Shown one piece after another: positions 49,360 through 59,676 of a stretch of DNA of 64,000 bases. The stretch is from the NCBI RefSeq assembly GCF_003789055.1, contig NZ_ML119083.1:310001-374000 (forward strand), read 5' to 3'. Every line of letters begins with the position of its first letter. Position 1 is the first letter of the stretch. This DNA comes from Histidinibacterium lentulum. Its GTDB lineage: Bacteria; Pseudomonadota; Alphaproteobacteria; Rhodobacterales; Rhodobacteraceae. The notes below the pieces were generated by a model. That model did no database searches, was not told the DNA's origin, and saw nothing but the letters and a program-made list of their open reading frames with translations. The translations under genes and the position numbers were made by a program.

Positions 49360-50360
49360 AAGCGCCGTTCCCCTTTTCCGCCATCGTCGGACAGGACGAG
49401 ATGAAGGACGCCCTGATCCTGACAGCGATCGACCCGTCGATCGGCGGGGTGCTCGTCTTCGGCGACCGGGGCACCGGCAAGTCAACCGCCGTGCGGGCGC
49501 TGGCCGCACTCCTGCCGCCGATACGGGGCGTGAAGGGTTGCCCGGTGAACTCGGCCCGCGTCGAGGACGTGCCGGATTGGGCCGGGTTGGAGACGAAAGA
49601 GGTCGTCGAGATGCCCACGCCCGTGGTCGATCTGCCCCTGGGCGTGACCGAGGACCGGGTGACCGGCGCGCTCGACATCGAGGCGGCGCTGACCCGCGGC
49701 GAGAAGCGGTTCGAGCCGGGGCTGCTGGCGCGGGCGAACCGGGGGTATCTCTATATCGACGAGGTGAACCTTCTGGAGGATCACGTCGTGGACCTGCTGC
49801 TGGATGTCGCCGCCTCGGGCGAGAATCTGGTGGAGCGGGAAGGGCTTTCCGTGCGGCATCCGGCGCGGTTCGTGCTGGTGGGCTCGGGCAACCCGGAGGA
49901 GGGCGAACTGCGGCCGCAGCTTCTGGACCGGTTCGGCCTGTCGGTGGAGGTTTCGTCGCCACGGGAACTGGGACCCCGCATCGAGGTGCTGAAGCGTCGG
50001 GACGCCTATGACCGCGATCACGCCGCGTTCATGCTGCGCTGGCAAGCGGAGGACGCCGCGATCCGCGAGCGCATCCTGGCCGGGCGGCGCGCCCTGACGG
50101 AGCTGGAGACAGCTCCCGGGACGATAGAGGATATCGCGCGGCTGTGCCTCGCGCTGGGCGCTGACGGTCTCAGGGGCGAGCTGACGCTGCTGAAGGCGGC
50201 GCGCGCCTATGCCGCCTGGCGCGACGATACGGCCGTGGTCCGGACCCATGTCCGGGCGGTGGCGCAGGTGGCGCTGCGGCACAGGCTGCGGCGCGATCCG
50301 CTGGACGAGGCCGGAAGCGGTACGCGGGTGCAGCGCATCGTGGAGGACGTGCTTGCCTGA
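49356..50360 (+). CDS. bchI: Mg-chelatase ATPase subunit I
   Basis: BchI is the AAA+ motor subunit of Mg-chelatase. The 334-residue product has Walker A GDRGTGKST (about residues 36-44), Walker B GYLYIDEVNLLEDH and the sensor region LVGSGNPEEGELRPQLLDRF. It overlaps crtA and bchD at both ends, so crtA-bchI-bchD is one coupled transcript. Confidence 0.97.
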   Translation: MKAPFPFSAIVGQDEMKDALILTAIDPSIGGVLVFGDRGTGKSTAVRALAALLPPIRGVKGCPVNSARVEDVPDWAGLETKEVVEMPTPVVDLPLGVTEDRVTGALDIEAALTRGEKRFEPGLLARANRGYLYIDEVNLLEDHVVDLLLDVAASGENLVEREGLSVRHPARFVLVGSGNPEEGELRPQLLDRFGLSVEVSSPRELGPRIEVLKRRDAYDRDHAAFMLRWQAEDAAIRERILAGRRALTELETAPGTIEDIARLCLALGADGLRGELTLLKAARAYAAWRDDTAVVRTHVRAVAQVALRHRLRRDPLDEAGSGTRVQRIVEDVLA

Positions 50361-52017
50361 CCTCGCCTCCCCGGCGTTCCGCGCGGCGCTGGCGCTCGAT
50401 CTTCTCGGCGTCGATCCGGGCCTCGGCGGGCTGGTGATCCGCGCGCGGCAGGGGCCGGTGCGGGCGGCGCTGCTGGAGCGGCTGGACCGGCTGCCCCTGC
50501 CCCGCCACAGGCTGCATCCGCAGGTGACGGACGAGGCGCTCTACGGCGGGCTCGACCTTGCGGCGACGCTGGCCGCTGGGCGGATGGTGCAGGAACAGGG
50601 TCTGCTTTCGGAGCCCTCTGCGCTGGTCATGGCCATGGCGGAGCGCTGCTCTTCGGGCCTGACGGCCCGTCTCGCGGGCTGTCTCGACGAGGGGCGCGGG
50701 CATGTGCTGATCGCGCTCGACGAGGGCGCCGACGCGGAGGAGGCCTGTCCCGAGGCCCTGATCGACCGGGTCGCGTTCCAGGTGGAGCTGTCGCAGGTGT
50801 CGCCGCTGGCGCTCGACTTCGGGGAGGAGCGCGATCTCGACGCGGCGCGGGCCCGGCTCGATGCGATGCCCGTGACGGTGGACCTGCACCGGCAGGTGAC
50901 GGAACTGGCCGCGGCCTTTGGCATCGCCTCCCTGCGCGCGCCGCTCTTCACCCTGCGCGCGGCGCGGGCGCTTGCGGCGCTGTGGGAGTGCGAGGCCGAT
51001 GCGGAGGTGGTGCAGGCCGCCTGCGCCCTGACCTTGTCCCATCGCGCGACGCAGGTTCCCGGAGCGCCCGAGGAGGAGCCCGCCGAAGAGCCCCCGCCCG
51101 AGCCGTCCGAGGGGAGCGACGGAGGGGCGAAGGACAACGAGATGCTGGAGCTGCCGCAGGAGCTGCTGATCGAGGCGGTCCAGGCCCTGCTGCCGCCCGA
51201 CCTGATGGCACGCATCCGCTCGAGGACCCTGCGCGGCGGGCATGGCTCCGGCGCGGGGGCGGCGCGCAAGGGCAACCGGCGGGGAAGGCCCTTGCCCTCG
51301 CGGCCCGGGCGGCCCGGATCGGGCGTGCGGGTGGACCTCGTGGCGACGCTCCGCACCGCGGCGCCCTGGCAGCGCCTGCGCGCGCAGCAGGCGCCCGGGC
51401 GAGAGGGGCTTCACATCCGCGCCTCGGACATCCGGGTGAAACGGTTCGAGGACAAGTCCGACCGGCTGCTGGTCTTCCTCGTCGATGCCTCGGGCTCCGC
51501 CGCCCTCGCCCGGCTCGCCGAGGCGAAAGGGGCGATCGAGCTCTTGCTGGGCGAGGCCTATGCAAGGCGCGACCATGTTTCGCTCGTGGCATTTCGCGGG
51601 ACCGGGGCGGAGGTCCTTCTGCCGCCGACGCGGTCGCTGGTGCAGACGAAGCGGCGGCTTGCCGAACTGCCGGGCGGCGGCGGCACGCCGCTGGCCGCCG
51701 GGCTTCAGGCCGCCATGGGCGAGGCGATGGCCGCGCGGCGGCGCGGCATGGCGCCCACCATCTGCCTGCTGACGGACGGGCGAGCGAACATCGCGCTCGA
51801 CGGATCGGCGAACCGCGCCCAGGCCGCCGAGGATGCTCGGCGCGTGGGCCGGGCGGCGCGGCTGGCGGGGGCCGAGGCGCTGGTTCTCGACTGCGGGATC
51901 AGAGCCGAACCTGGCCTGAAAGCCCTCGCCGCCGCGATGGACGCCCCCTATCTCGCCCTGCCCCGCGCCGACGCGCGCCGCCTGAGCCGGGCGGTCGGCG
52001 CGGCGCTCGGCGACTGA
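50353..52017 (+). CDS. bchD: Mg-chelatase subunit D
   Basis: BchD is the AAA+-like platform subunit that bridges BchI and BchH. The 554-residue product has a degenerate AAA domain, an acidic/proline linker (EEEPAEEPPPEPSEGSDGG), a basic glycine-rich stretch, and a C-terminal von Willebrand A domain with a MIDAS motif (FLVDASGSAAL). It starts with TTG at 50353 (MPDLASPAFRAALALDLLGV); GGAGG at 50342-50346 gives good spacing. The longer frame to 50209 is a bchI shadow. Confidence 0.94.
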   Translation: MPDLASPAFRAALALDLLGVDPGLGGLVIRARQGPVRAALLERLDRLPLPRHRLHPQVTDEALYGGLDLAATLAAGRMVQEQGLLSEPSALVMAMAERCSSGLTARLAGCLDEGRGHVLIALDEGADAEEACPEALIDRVAFQVELSQVSPLALDFGEERDLDAARARLDAMPVTVDLHRQVTELAAAFGIASLRAPLFTLRAARALAALWECEADAEVVQAACALTLSHRATQVPGAPEEEPAEEPPPEPSEGSDGGAKDNEMLELPQELLIEAVQALLPPDLMARIRSRTLRGGHGSGAGAARKGNRRGRPLPSRPGRPGSGVRVDLVATLRTAAPWQRLRAQQAPGREGLHIRASDIRVKRFEDKSDRLLVFLVDASGSAALARLAEAKGAIELLLGEAYARRDHVSLVAFRGTGAEVLLPPTRSLVQTKRRLAELPGGGGTPLAAGLQAAMGEAMAARRRGMAPTICLLTDGRANIALDGSANRAQAAEDARRVGRAARLAGAEALVLDCGIRAEPGLKALAAAMDAPYLALPRADARRLSRAVGAALGD

Positions 52018-52018
52018 G

Positions 52019-52888
52019 GTGCGCTGGCCCGAGGACGCGCAGGGCTGGCCGCTGACAAAGCATTCGCGCTTCGTGCTGTGCCGGCCGCACCGCTGGCATG
52101 TGCAGGAGGCGGGAACCGGCCCGACGCTGGTCCTGATCCACGGCGCGGGCGGCGCGACGCAGAGCTGGCGCGGGCTCTTCCCGCGGCTGGCGGACTCCTT
52201 CCATGTCGTGGCGGTGGACCTGCCGGGCCAGGGCTTCAGCCAGTGCGGCGCCCGCGCGCGGCTGGGCCTCGACGGGGTCGCGGAGGATCTGGGGGCGCTG
52301 CTGGCCCGGGAGGGCTGGCGGCCCGCGGCGCTCATCGGCCATTCGGCGGGCGCCGCCGTGGCCTTGCGGATGGCTCTGACCGAGCCGGTGCCGGTCCTGG
52401 CGATCAATCCCGCACTGCAGAACTTCCGCGGCGCCGCGGGCTGGCTGTTTCCGATGCTGGCGAAGGTGCTGGCGCTGAATCCGTTCAGCGCCTCGCTGTT
52501 CACGGGCACGGTGACCCGGTCGACCGTGCGGCGACTCATTGAGGGCACGGGCTCCCGTCTCGGGCCGGAGGGGCTCGATCTCTACTACCGGCTGGTCCGG
52601 GACCGCGGCCATGTGGACGGGGTGCTCGGGATGATGTCGCAATGGTCCCTGGAGGGTCTCCTGGCCCGCCGCGACCGGATCGGAAGCCCGGTGCGCTGTC
52701 TCGTCGGGCTGGCGGATGGCGCCGTGCCCCCCGCTTCGGTGCGAGCGGGCGTGGCGGGTCTTCGCGATGTCGCTGTCGAGGAATGGGACGGTCTCGGGCA
52801 CCTGATGCACGAGGAAGCGCCGGACCGGGTGGCGGACTGGGTGCGGCGGACCATGGCGGCCCTGCCCCCGGGGACCGGCATCGCCTGA
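52019..52888 (+). CDS. bchO: alpha/beta-hydrolase BchO
   Basis: BchO lies in the bchID operon of most purple bacteria; it is thought to help Mg-chelatase or pigment processing, but its reaction is not settled. The 289-residue alpha/beta-hydrolase has the nucleophile elbow GHSAGAA (Ser in LIGHSAGAAVAL), the oxyanion segment LIHGAGGATQSW and a late His in GLGHLMHEE. It starts with GTG at 52019, directly after the bchD stop. Confidence 0.92.
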   Translation: MRWPEDAQGWPLTKHSRFVLCRPHRWHVQEAGTGPTLVLIHGAGGATQSWRGLFPRLADSFHVVAVDLPGQGFSQCGARARLGLDGVAEDLGALLAREGWRPAALIGHSAGAAVALRMALTEPVPVLAINPALQNFRGAAGWLFPMLAKVLALNPFSASLFTGTVTRSTVRRLIEGTGSRLGPEGLDLYYRLVRDRGHVDGVLGMMSQWSLEGLLARRDRIGSPVRCLVGLADGAVPPASVRAGVAGLRDVAVEEWDGLGHLMHEEAPDRVADWVRRTMAALPPGTGIA

Positions 52889-52905
52889 CCGCGCCCCGCC
52901 ATCGC

Positions 52906-52979
52906 TTTTTCTGGCCGGAAATATCCCGGGGGTGAACGCCGAAAGCTCGCGGCTTTCGGCGGAGGGGGCAGCGCCCCCA
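52906..52979. repeat. dispersed intergenic repeat, family A, copy 4
   Basis: TTTTTCTGGCCGGAAATATC, CCGGGGG, then a 10-bp stem (CGCCGAAAGC/GCTTTCGGCG) replacing the usual GTCCGCG stem, then GGGGGCAGCGCCCCC. It lies between convergent bchO and the ribokinase gene and can terminate both. The swapped middle hairpin with the same ends suggests selection for structure. Confidence 0.85.
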
Positions 52980-52980
52980 G

Positions 52981-53847
52981 CTACGGCCGGAACTCCTGTA
53001 CCTCGAGAAGGTCGGGGATCACGTCCGCCGTGCCCTTTCGGGTGACCATGAGCGCGGCGGCGCGGATCGCCTGGCCTATGGCCTGCGGCATGGGCTGGCC
53101 CCGGTCGAGACCCCCGAGCAGATAGCCAGTGAAGGTGTCGCCCGCGCCGGTGGTATCGACGGGGGTCACCGGGATCGCGTCGAAATGCAGGATGTCGGGG
53201 CCCCGGACCCAGTCGCAGCCGCGGGCGCCGAGCGTGACGATCACGTCCCGCACGGGCAGGTCCGAGGGCCCCTGTCCGGTCGCCTCGCGCAGTTGCTCGG
53301 CCTCGACCGCGTTCAGAACCAGGAGGTCGGCGTGGGGCAGCATCGCGCGGGTCGCGGCGGCGTCGAAGGGCGCGGCGGCATAGGCGACGGACAGCCCCAT
53401 GTCGCGGGCGATGCGGGCGCCCTCCTCCTGCATGTTGGTCTCGTTCTGGGTGACGAAGAGGTCGCCGGTGCGGGCCTCCGACAGGGCGCTCTGCAGCATC
53501 TCGAGCGGGATCTCGCGGTTGGCGCCGGGCCAGAGGGTGATGGCATTCTCACCGTTGCTGTCGACGGTAATGACCGCGTGACCGGTCCCCTGGGCGGTGC
53601 GGGCGATGAAGCGGGTGTCGACGCCCATCTCCGTCAGGCGCAGGACGATCCAGTCGCCGTCCGCGCCCAGCGCGCCGATATGCTTCACCTGCGCGCCGGA
53701 GCGGGCCAGCGCCACGGACATGTTGGCGCCCTTTCCCCCGAGATAGTGCCGCTTTTCCGTGGCCGCCAGCGTCTCGCCCGGGCCGGGGATATGCGGGACG
53801 GAATAGACGATGTCCTCGTTGATCGAGCCGAGGTTCCAGACGGCCAT
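52981..53847 (-). CDS. ribokinase-like PfkB sugar kinase
   Basis: The 288-residue kinase has PfkB signature 1 (GGKGANMSVALARSG) and signature 2 (VDTTGAGDTFTGYLLGG, with catalytic Asp in GAGD). Family members phosphorylate ribose, nucleosides or related sugars; ribokinase (RbsK) is most likely from the N-terminal WNLGSINEDIVYSVPHIPGPGE pattern (first 20 shown in part). No ribose transport genes are beside it, so the substrate is uncertain. Confidence 0.85.
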   Translation of the reverse strand: MAVWNLGSINEDIVYSVPHIPGPGETLAATEKRHYLGGKGANMSVALARSGAQVKHIGALGADGDWIVLRLTEMGVDTRFIARTAQGTGHAVITVDSNGENAITLWPGANREIPLEMLQSALSEARTGDLFVTQNETNMQEEGARIARDMGLSVAYAAAPFDAAATRAMLPHADLLVLNAVEAEQLREATGQGPSDLPVRDVIVTLGARGCDWVRGPDILHFDAIPVTPVDTTGAGDTFTGYLLGGLDRGQPMPQAIGQAIRAAALMVTRKGTADVIPDLLEVQEFRP

Positions 53848-53920
53848 GGCGGGGCTCCTTTCCGACGCTGGCGGGAGGGTAGCGGGGTTCGTCCGGGGGC
53901 GCCACGGCGGGCCGGGCGGA

Positions 53921-53979
53921 GGGTGGGTCGAAAACCCACCCTACGGTCACCCGGGTAGGGCGGGTTTTCAACCCACCCC
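53921..53979. repeat. dispersed repeat, family B (GTAGGGTGGGTTTTCAACCC type), pair of units
   Basis: Two face-to-face units, GGGTGGGTCGAAAACCCACC (53921-53940) and GTAGGGCGGGTTTTCAACCC (53955-53974), each form a small hairpin. They lie at the end of maeB and upstream of the ribokinase start. The same unit is arrayed at 59844-59984. Confidence 0.8.
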
Positions 53980-53984
53980 GCCCC

Positions 53985-56240
53985 TCAGTCGATGTTGCAG
54001 GCCGCGATCACCGCCATGTTGAGGATGTCGTTCACCGTCGAGACGGTGGAACAGATCTGGATCGGCTTGTGCACGCCCGACAGGATCGGGCCGATCACCG
54101 TGGCGCCGCCCATCTCCTGCAACAGCTTGACCGAGATCGACGCCGAATGCCGCGCGGGCACCACCAGCACGTTCGCGGGGCCGGTGAGCCGCGAGAATGG
54201 ATAGGCCTCGGCGGAGCGCGGGTTCAGGGCCACGTCCACGGCCATCTCGCCCTCGTATTCGAAATCGACCCCCCGCTCGTCGAGCACCCGGGGCGCGGCG
54301 TGCATCTTCGCCGCCCGTTCGGACACCGGATAGCCGAAGGTCGAGAAGCTGACGAAGGCCACGCGCGGCACGAGCCCGAAGGCCCGGGCGACCGACGCGC
54401 CGCGTTCGGCGATGTCGGCGAGGTCGTTCTCGTCGGGCCATTCATGGACGAGGGTGTCGGCGATCAGCACGATCCGGCCCCGCGCGAGAACCGCCGTCAC
54501 GCCCACTGCGCCGTCGTGGGGCGCCGCGTCGTAGACATGGTTGATCAGCTCGAGCACATGGGCCGACTTGCGCGTGGCGCCGGTCACCATCCCGTCGGCA
54601 TGTCCGTGCGCCAGCATCAGCGCCGCGAAGACGTGGCGGTCGCGGGCGGCGAGGCGGTGGACGTCCTGCTGGTCGATGCCCTTGCGCTGCAGCCGCTGGT
54701 AGAGGAAGGCCTTGTAGGTCTCGAGATGGGCAGTGTTGGCCGCGTTGACAACGGTCAGCTCGCGCACGGCGTCGCCCAGCCCCTCGGCCTCCAGCTTCTT
54801 CTTCACGTCGTCCTCGCGGCCCACCACGAGAGCCTGGCCGAAGCCGTTCCGCTGATAGGCCACCGCCGCGCGCAGGACGCGGGGATCGTCCCCTTCGGCG
54901 AAGACCACGGTGGCCTGGGCCGCGCGGGCGCGGTTGTTGAGGCTGCGCAGGATGCTGGCGGTCGGGTCCATCCGGCCCTTGAGGCCGGTCTCGTAGGCGT
55001 CCATGTCCACGATCGGACGGCGCGCGACGCCGGTGTCCATGCCCGCGCGCGCCACGGCGGGCGGGATGCGGTGGATCAGCCGCGGATCGAAGGGCGTGGG
55101 GATGATGTAGTCGCGGCCGAAGGTCAGTTTCCGGCCATAGGCCAGCGCCACCTCGTCGGGCACCTCCTCGCGGGCAAGCTCGGCGAGGGCGCGGGCGCAG
55201 GCCAGCTTCATCTCGTCGTTGATGGCGCGGGCGTGGATGTCGAGTGCGCCGCGGAAGAGATAGGGAAACCCCAGCACGTTGTTGACCTGGTTCGGATAGT
55301 CGCTGCGCCCGGTGGCGACGATGGCGTCGACGCGGACGGCGTGGGCCTCTTCGGGGGTGATCTCGGGATCGGGGTTCGCCATGGCGAAGATGACCGGGTT
55401 GTCGGCCATGCTCTCGACCATCGCGGGCGTGACCGCGCCCTTGACCGACACGCCGAGGAACACGTCCGCGCCATTCATCGCCTCTTCGAGGGAGCGCAGG
55501 TCGGTTCTGACGGCGTGGGCCGATTTCCACTGGTTCATGCCCTCGGTGCGGCCCTGGTAGATGACGCCCTTGGTGTCGCAGACGATGCAGTTGTCGTGCC
55601 GCGCGCCCATGGCCTTCAGAAGCTCGATGCAGGCGATGCCCGCCGCACCGGCGCCGTTGAGGACGATCTTCACGTCCTCGATCTTCTTTCCCGACAGGTG
55701 CAGCGCGTTCATCAGCCCGGCGGCACAGATCACGGCGGTGCCGTGCTGGTCGTCGTGGAAGACGGGAATGTCCATCTCTTCCTTGAGGCGCTGCTCGATG
55801 ATGAAGCATTCGGGCGCCTTGATGTCCTCGAGGTTTATCCCGCCGAAGGTCGGTCCCAGAAGCCGCACCGCCTCGCAGAAGGCGTCGGGATCCTCGGTGG
55901 CGATCTCGAGGTCGATGGAGTTGACGTCGGCGAAGCGCTTGAAGAGCACCGACTTGCCTTCCATCACCGGCTTGGAGGCCAGCGCGCCGATGTTGCCGAG
56001 GCCCAGCACGGCGGTGCCGTTCGAAATGACGGCGACGAGGTTGCCCTTGTTGGTGTAGTCGTAGGCGGTCTCGGGCCGGTCGCGGATTTCCTCGCAGGGG
56101 ACGGCCACGCCGGGGGAGTAGGCGAGGCTCAGGTCCCGCTGGGTCGTCATCGGGACGGTGGCGTTGACCTCCCACTTGCCCGGTACGGGCTCCATGTGGA
56201 ACGTCAGTGCGTCCTCCCGCGTCAGCCTCTGCTTCGTCAT
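53985..56240 (-). CDS. maeB: NADP-dependent malic enzyme with phosphotransacetylase-like domain
   Basis: The enzyme decarboxylates malate to pyruvate with NADP+. The 751-residue protein is the large MaeB type. Its N-terminal malic domain (about 1-430) contains SPGVAVPCEEI, FHDDQHGTAVI and the nucleotide-binding VLNGAGAAGIACIELL. The C-terminal phosphotransacetylase-like domain (about 430-751) contains LMLAHGHADGMVTGATRKSA (20 residues) and is usually regulatory, not catalytic. GGAGGGG precedes the ATG at 56240. Confidence 0.96.
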   Translation of the reverse strand: MTKQRLTREDALTFHMEPVPGKWEVNATVPMTTQRDLSLAYSPGVAVPCEEIRDRPETAYDYTNKGNLVAVISNGTAVLGLGNIGALASKPVMEGKSVLFKRFADVNSIDLEIATEDPDAFCEAVRLLGPTFGGINLEDIKAPECFIIEQRLKEEMDIPVFHDDQHGTAVICAAGLMNALHLSGKKIEDVKIVLNGAGAAGIACIELLKAMGARHDNCIVCDTKGVIYQGRTEGMNQWKSAHAVRTDLRSLEEAMNGADVFLGVSVKGAVTPAMVESMADNPVIFAMANPDPEITPEEAHAVRVDAIVATGRSDYPNQVNNVLGFPYLFRGALDIHARAINDEMKLACARALAELAREEVPDEVALAYGRKLTFGRDYIIPTPFDPRLIHRIPPAVARAGMDTGVARRPIVDMDAYETGLKGRMDPTASILRSLNNRARAAQATVVFAEGDDPRVLRAAVAYQRNGFGQALVVGREDDVKKKLEAEGLGDAVRELTVVNAANTAHLETYKAFLYQRLQRKGIDQQDVHRLAARDRHVFAALMLAHGHADGMVTGATRKSAHVLELINHVYDAAPHDGAVGVTAVLARGRIVLIADTLVHEWPDENDLADIAERGASVARAFGLVPRVAFVSFSTFGYPVSERAAKMHAAPRVLDERGVDFEYEGEMAVDVALNPRSAEAYPFSRLTGPANVLVVPARHSASISVKLLQEMGGATVIGPILSGVHKPIQICSTVSTVNDILNMAVIAACNID

Positions 56241-56292
56241 CGTCCCCTCCCAAGAACTTCTTGTGCGGAAAAGTCAGGTGCGACGGGCCATG

Positions 56293-56958
56293 TCAATGGG
56301 CGGGGGCAAAGCTGCGCCGGTGATCGTCCCACCTCAGGCCCAGTCGGCTGGCGTAGCGCCGGAACTCGTGGCCGTTGGCGAGGCGGTTCAGACGGTCGGA
56401 CCAGCTGCGCACCGGGATCGCGTGGATGTCGCCCACGCCATCCACCAGAACGAACTGGCGCTCGCCGCCCCGGTCTCCGAGGACGAAGTTCTTCGGGTTG
56501 AGATCGCTGGCGCGCAGGTTCCAGCGGTCGATGCGCCCGACTACATCGTTGAGCAGGGCGATGAGCGGCGCGTCGAGGGCCTTCTCCTCCGCCAGGGTCC
56601 GCAGCGTCGGTCCGAGGGCGCGGTTGCCGAGGGTGATCCGCTCCACCTCGAGGGCCCAGCCGAGGTCGGTCTCCACATAGCCGTAGGAACGCGAGAAGGG
56701 CGGAGCGCCTGCATCGTCGGGCGCGCGGAGGAAGGCCCGGGCCTGTTCGGCCTGTTCGGCACGCGACGACCGCAGGTCCACAGAGCTCAGGACCGCCCGC
56801 GACAGTCGGCGCAGGCTGAGGCGGCGACGGGGCGGGCGCACGTCGAGCACCTTCAGCAGCCGATCCGCGTGGAGAGGATGAAGATAGACACGCCGCTCCG
56901 CCCCGCGGGCCACAGGCGGAATGCCGGAGAGGCGGAGGGGTGCATCCCCGTGAGACAT
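56293..56958 (-). CDS. YrbL-family kinase-like protein
   Basis: The 221-residue protein matches the YrbL (PhoP-network) family. It has a kinase-like core with a probable ATP-lysine in ADRLLKVLD and a catalytic-loop-like NLRASDLNPKNFVLGD. A metal-binding-like VLVDGVGD follows. No substrate is known. It starts 55 bp from mutS on the opposite strand and lies about 52 bp beyond the maeB start on the same strand. Confidence 0.8.
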   Translation of the reverse strand: MSHGDAPLRLSGIPPVARGAERRVYLHPLHADRLLKVLDVRPPRRRLSLRRLSRAVLSSVDLRSSRAEQAEQARAFLRAPDDAGAPPFSRSYGYVETDLGWALEVERITLGNRALGPTLRTLAEEKALDAPLIALLNDVVGRIDRWNLRASDLNPKNFVLGDRGGERQFVLVDGVGDIHAIPVRSWSDRLNRLANGHEFRRYASRLGLRWDDHRRSFAPAH

Positions 56959-57012
56959 TCACTAGACCATGCGAGACCTTCAGGGTCCTGAGCTTGGGTA
57001 ACGCGCGATGCA

Positions 57013-59673
57013 ATGCAACAGTTTCGTGACGGCAACGCCATGACCGCCCCGGTCACGCCGATGATGGCGCAGTATCTCGACATCAAGGCCCAGCACCCCG
57101 ACGCGCTGCTGTTCTACCGGATGGGCGATTTCTACGAGATGTTCTTCGACGATGCCGTGGCGGCCGCCGAGGCGCTGGACATCGCGCTGACGAAGCGGGG
57201 CAAGCATCTGGGCGAGGACATCGCCATGTGCGGCGTGCCCGTGCACTCCGCCGAGGGCTATCTGCTGACGCTGATCCGCAAGGGGTTCCGCGTCGCGGTG
57301 GCGGAACAGCTCGAGGACCCGGCGGAGGCGAAGAAACGCGGCTCGAAATCCGTGGTGAAGCGGGACGTGGTGCGTCTGGTGACGCCCGGCACGCTGACCG
57401 AGGACGGGCTTCTGGATGCGCGGCGGCACAATTTCCTGGCCGCCTACGCCGAGGTGCGGGACGGCGCCGCGCTGGCCTGGGTGGATATCTCCACGGGTGC
57501 CCTGTGGGTCGCGCCCTGCAGCCGGATGCGGCTGGGACCTGAACTCGCGCGGCTCGGCGCGCGGGAGCTTCTGCTGCCCGAGGCGCTGGAGCGGGATCTG
57601 CGGGCACTTGGGGAGGATCTGGGCGCCGCGGTGACGCCGCTCGCCGGCACGTCCTTCGATTCCACGGGCGGCGCGCGGCGGCTGGCGGAGGTGTTCCGGG
57701 TGGAGACGCTGGACGGGTTCGGCACCTTCGGCCGGGCGGAGGTGTCTGCGCTCGCGGGGCTCGTGGATTACATCGAGATCACCCAGCGCGGAAAGTTGCC
57801 GCTCCTGCAGCCACCGCAGAGGGAGGCGGAGCGGGCGGCGATACAGATCGACGCCGCGACCCGGCGGTCGCTGGAGCTGACGCGCGGCACGGACGGCGGG
57901 CGCGCGGGCTCGCTTCTGGCCGCGGTGGACCGGACGGTGACGGCCGCCGGCGCCCGGCTGCTGGAGCGGCGGGTCGCGGCGCCCTCGTGCCGGCTGGAGG
58001 ACATCCGCGCGCGGCAGGAGGCGGTGAGCTGGGCGGTGGAGACGCCCGACCTCGCCGACCGGCTGCGCGAGAGGCTGCGGCGGGTTCCCGACGTGGACCG
58101 GGCGCTGTCTCGGCTGGGGCTGGAACGGGGTGGACCGAGAGACCTCGCCGCCGTGCGGGCGGCACTGGAGCAGGCGGCGGAGATCGCGGCGCTGCTGGAG
58201 GGGGCGACGCTGCCGGGGCTGCTGGCGGAGGCGCTGGGCGATCTGGTGGGACAGGGGGCGCTGACGGAGCTGCTGGAGGCGGCGCTGGTGGCCGAGCCTC
58301 CCCTTCTGGCGCGCGACGGCGGCTTTGTCGCCCCGGGCCATGACGAGGAGCTGGACGAGGCGCGCAGGCTCCGGGACGAGGGCCGGTCGGTCATTGCCGG
58401 GATGCAGGCGGATCTTGCCGAGGAGGCGGGGGTTCCGGGGCTGAAGATCAAGCACAACAACGTGCTGGGCTATTTCGTGGAGGTCACCTCCACCCATGTC
58501 GAGAAGATGCAGGCGCTGGGCGAGCGGTTCATCCACCGTCAGACCACGGCGAACCAGTATCGCTACACGACGGTGGAGTTGTCGGAGCTGGAGACCCGCA
58601 TCCTGAACGCGGGCGGGCGGGCACTGGAGATCGAGCGGCGCATCTTCGGGGAGCTGACGCGCGCGGTGCTTGCCGAGGCGCCCCGGTTGATGTCTCTTGC
58701 ACGGGCGCTGGCGGAGATCGACCTTGCCGCCGGACTGGGGGACTTGGCGCGGGCGCGGGACTGGTGCCGGCCGGTGGTGGAGGAGGGCACCGCCTTCGAG
58801 ATCCGCGGCGGGCGTCATCCGGTGGTGGAGGAGGCGCTGCGGCGGGCGGGCGATCCGTTCGTGGCCAACGACTGCGACCTGACGGAGGCGCGGATCCACC
58901 TGCTGACGGGTCCGAACATGGCGGGCAAGTCGACCTACCTGCGGCAGAACGCGCTGATCGCGGTGCTGGCGCAGATGGGGGCCTGGGTGCCCGCGGAATC
59001 GGCGCGGGTCGGGATCGTGAGCCAGCTCTTCAGCCGGGTGGGCGCGTCGGACGACCTGGCGCGGGGGCGGTCGACCTTCATGGTGGAGATGGTGGAGACG
59101 GCCGCGATCCTGAACCAGGCGGACGAGGGGGCGCTGGTGATCCTCGACGAGATCGGGCGGGGGACCTCCACCTATGACGGACTGTCGATCGCCTGGGCGA
59201 CGCTGGAGCATCTGCAGGGGGTGAACCGGTGCCGGGCTCTTTTCGCCACCCATTACCACGAGCTGGCGCAGCTGGCGGGCAAGCTGGAGGGGGTCGAGAA
59301 CGCGACCGTCACGGTGAAGGAATGGGAGGGGGAGGTCGTCTTTCTGCACGAGGTGCGGCGGGGGACGGCGGACCGGTCCTACGGCGTGCAGGTGGCGCGG
59401 CTGGCAGGTCTGCCGGCGGCGGTGGTGGACCGGGCACGGGTGGTGCTCGAGGCGCTGGAGAAAGGGGAGCGGGAGAGCGGTGGCAGGGGGGCCGCGGTGA
59501 TCGACGATCTGCCCCTGTTCACGGCGGCTCCTCCGCCGTTACCGGCGGCGTCGCGGGCGGGGCCTTCGAAGGTCGAGGCGCGGCTGGGGGAGGTCCTGCC
59601 GGACGAGCTGTCGCCGCGGGAGGCGCTGGAACTCGTCTATGAATTGAAGGGGCTTCTGGGGCGGGACCGGTAG
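57013..59673 (+). CDS. mutS: DNA mismatch repair protein MutS
   Basis: MutS recognises mismatches and starts repair. The 886-residue product has the mismatch-binding F-x-E motif in [11 protein letters not shown], the Walker A loop [17 protein letters not shown] and the Walker B region [17 protein letters not shown]. The signature helix and the C-terminal dimerisation part ([15 protein letters not shown]) are present. The ATG at 57040 ([15 protein letters not shown]) is an equally good start by homology and is nine codons shorter. Confidence 0.97.
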   Translation: MQQFRDGNAMTAPVTPMMAQYLDIKAQHPDALLFYRMGDFYEMFFDDAVAAAEALDIALTKRGKHLGEDIAMCGVPVHSAEGYLLTLIRKGFRVAVAEQLEDPAEAKKRGSKSVVKRDVVRLVTPGTLTEDGLLDARRHNFLAAYAEVRDGAALAWVDISTGALWVAPCSRMRLGPELARLGARELLLPEALERDLRALGEDLGAAVTPLAGTSFDSTGGARRLAEVFRVETLDGFGTFGRAEVSALAGLVDYIEITQRGKLPLLQPPQREAERAAIQIDAATRRSLELTRGTDGGRAGSLLAAVDRTVTAAGARLLERRVAAPSCRLEDIRARQEAVSWAVETPDLADRLRERLRRVPDVDRALSRLGLERGGPRDLAAVRAALEQAAEIAALLEGATLPGLLAEALGDLVGQGALTELLEAALVAEPPLLARDGGFVAPGHDEELDEARRLRDEGRSVIAGMQADLAEEAGVPGLKIKHNNVLGYFVEVTSTHVEKMQALGERFIHRQTTANQYRYTTVELSELETRILNAGGRALEIERRIFGELTRAVLAEAPRLMSLARALAEIDLAAGLGDLARARDWCRPVVEEGTAFEIRGGRHPVVEEALRRAGDPFVANDCDLTEARIHLLTGPNMAGKSTYLRQNALIAVLAQMGAWVPAESARVGIVSQLFSRVGASDDLARGRSTFMVEMVETAAILNQADEGALVILDEIGRGTSTYDGLSIAWATLEHLQGVNRCRALFATHYHELAQLAGKLEGVENATVTVKEWEGEVVFLHEVRRGTADRSYGVQVARLAGLPAAVVDRARVVLEALEKGERESGGRGAAVIDDLPLFTAAPPPLPAASRAGPSKVEARLGEVLPDELSPREALELVYELKGLLGRDR

Positions 59674-59676
59674 GGC

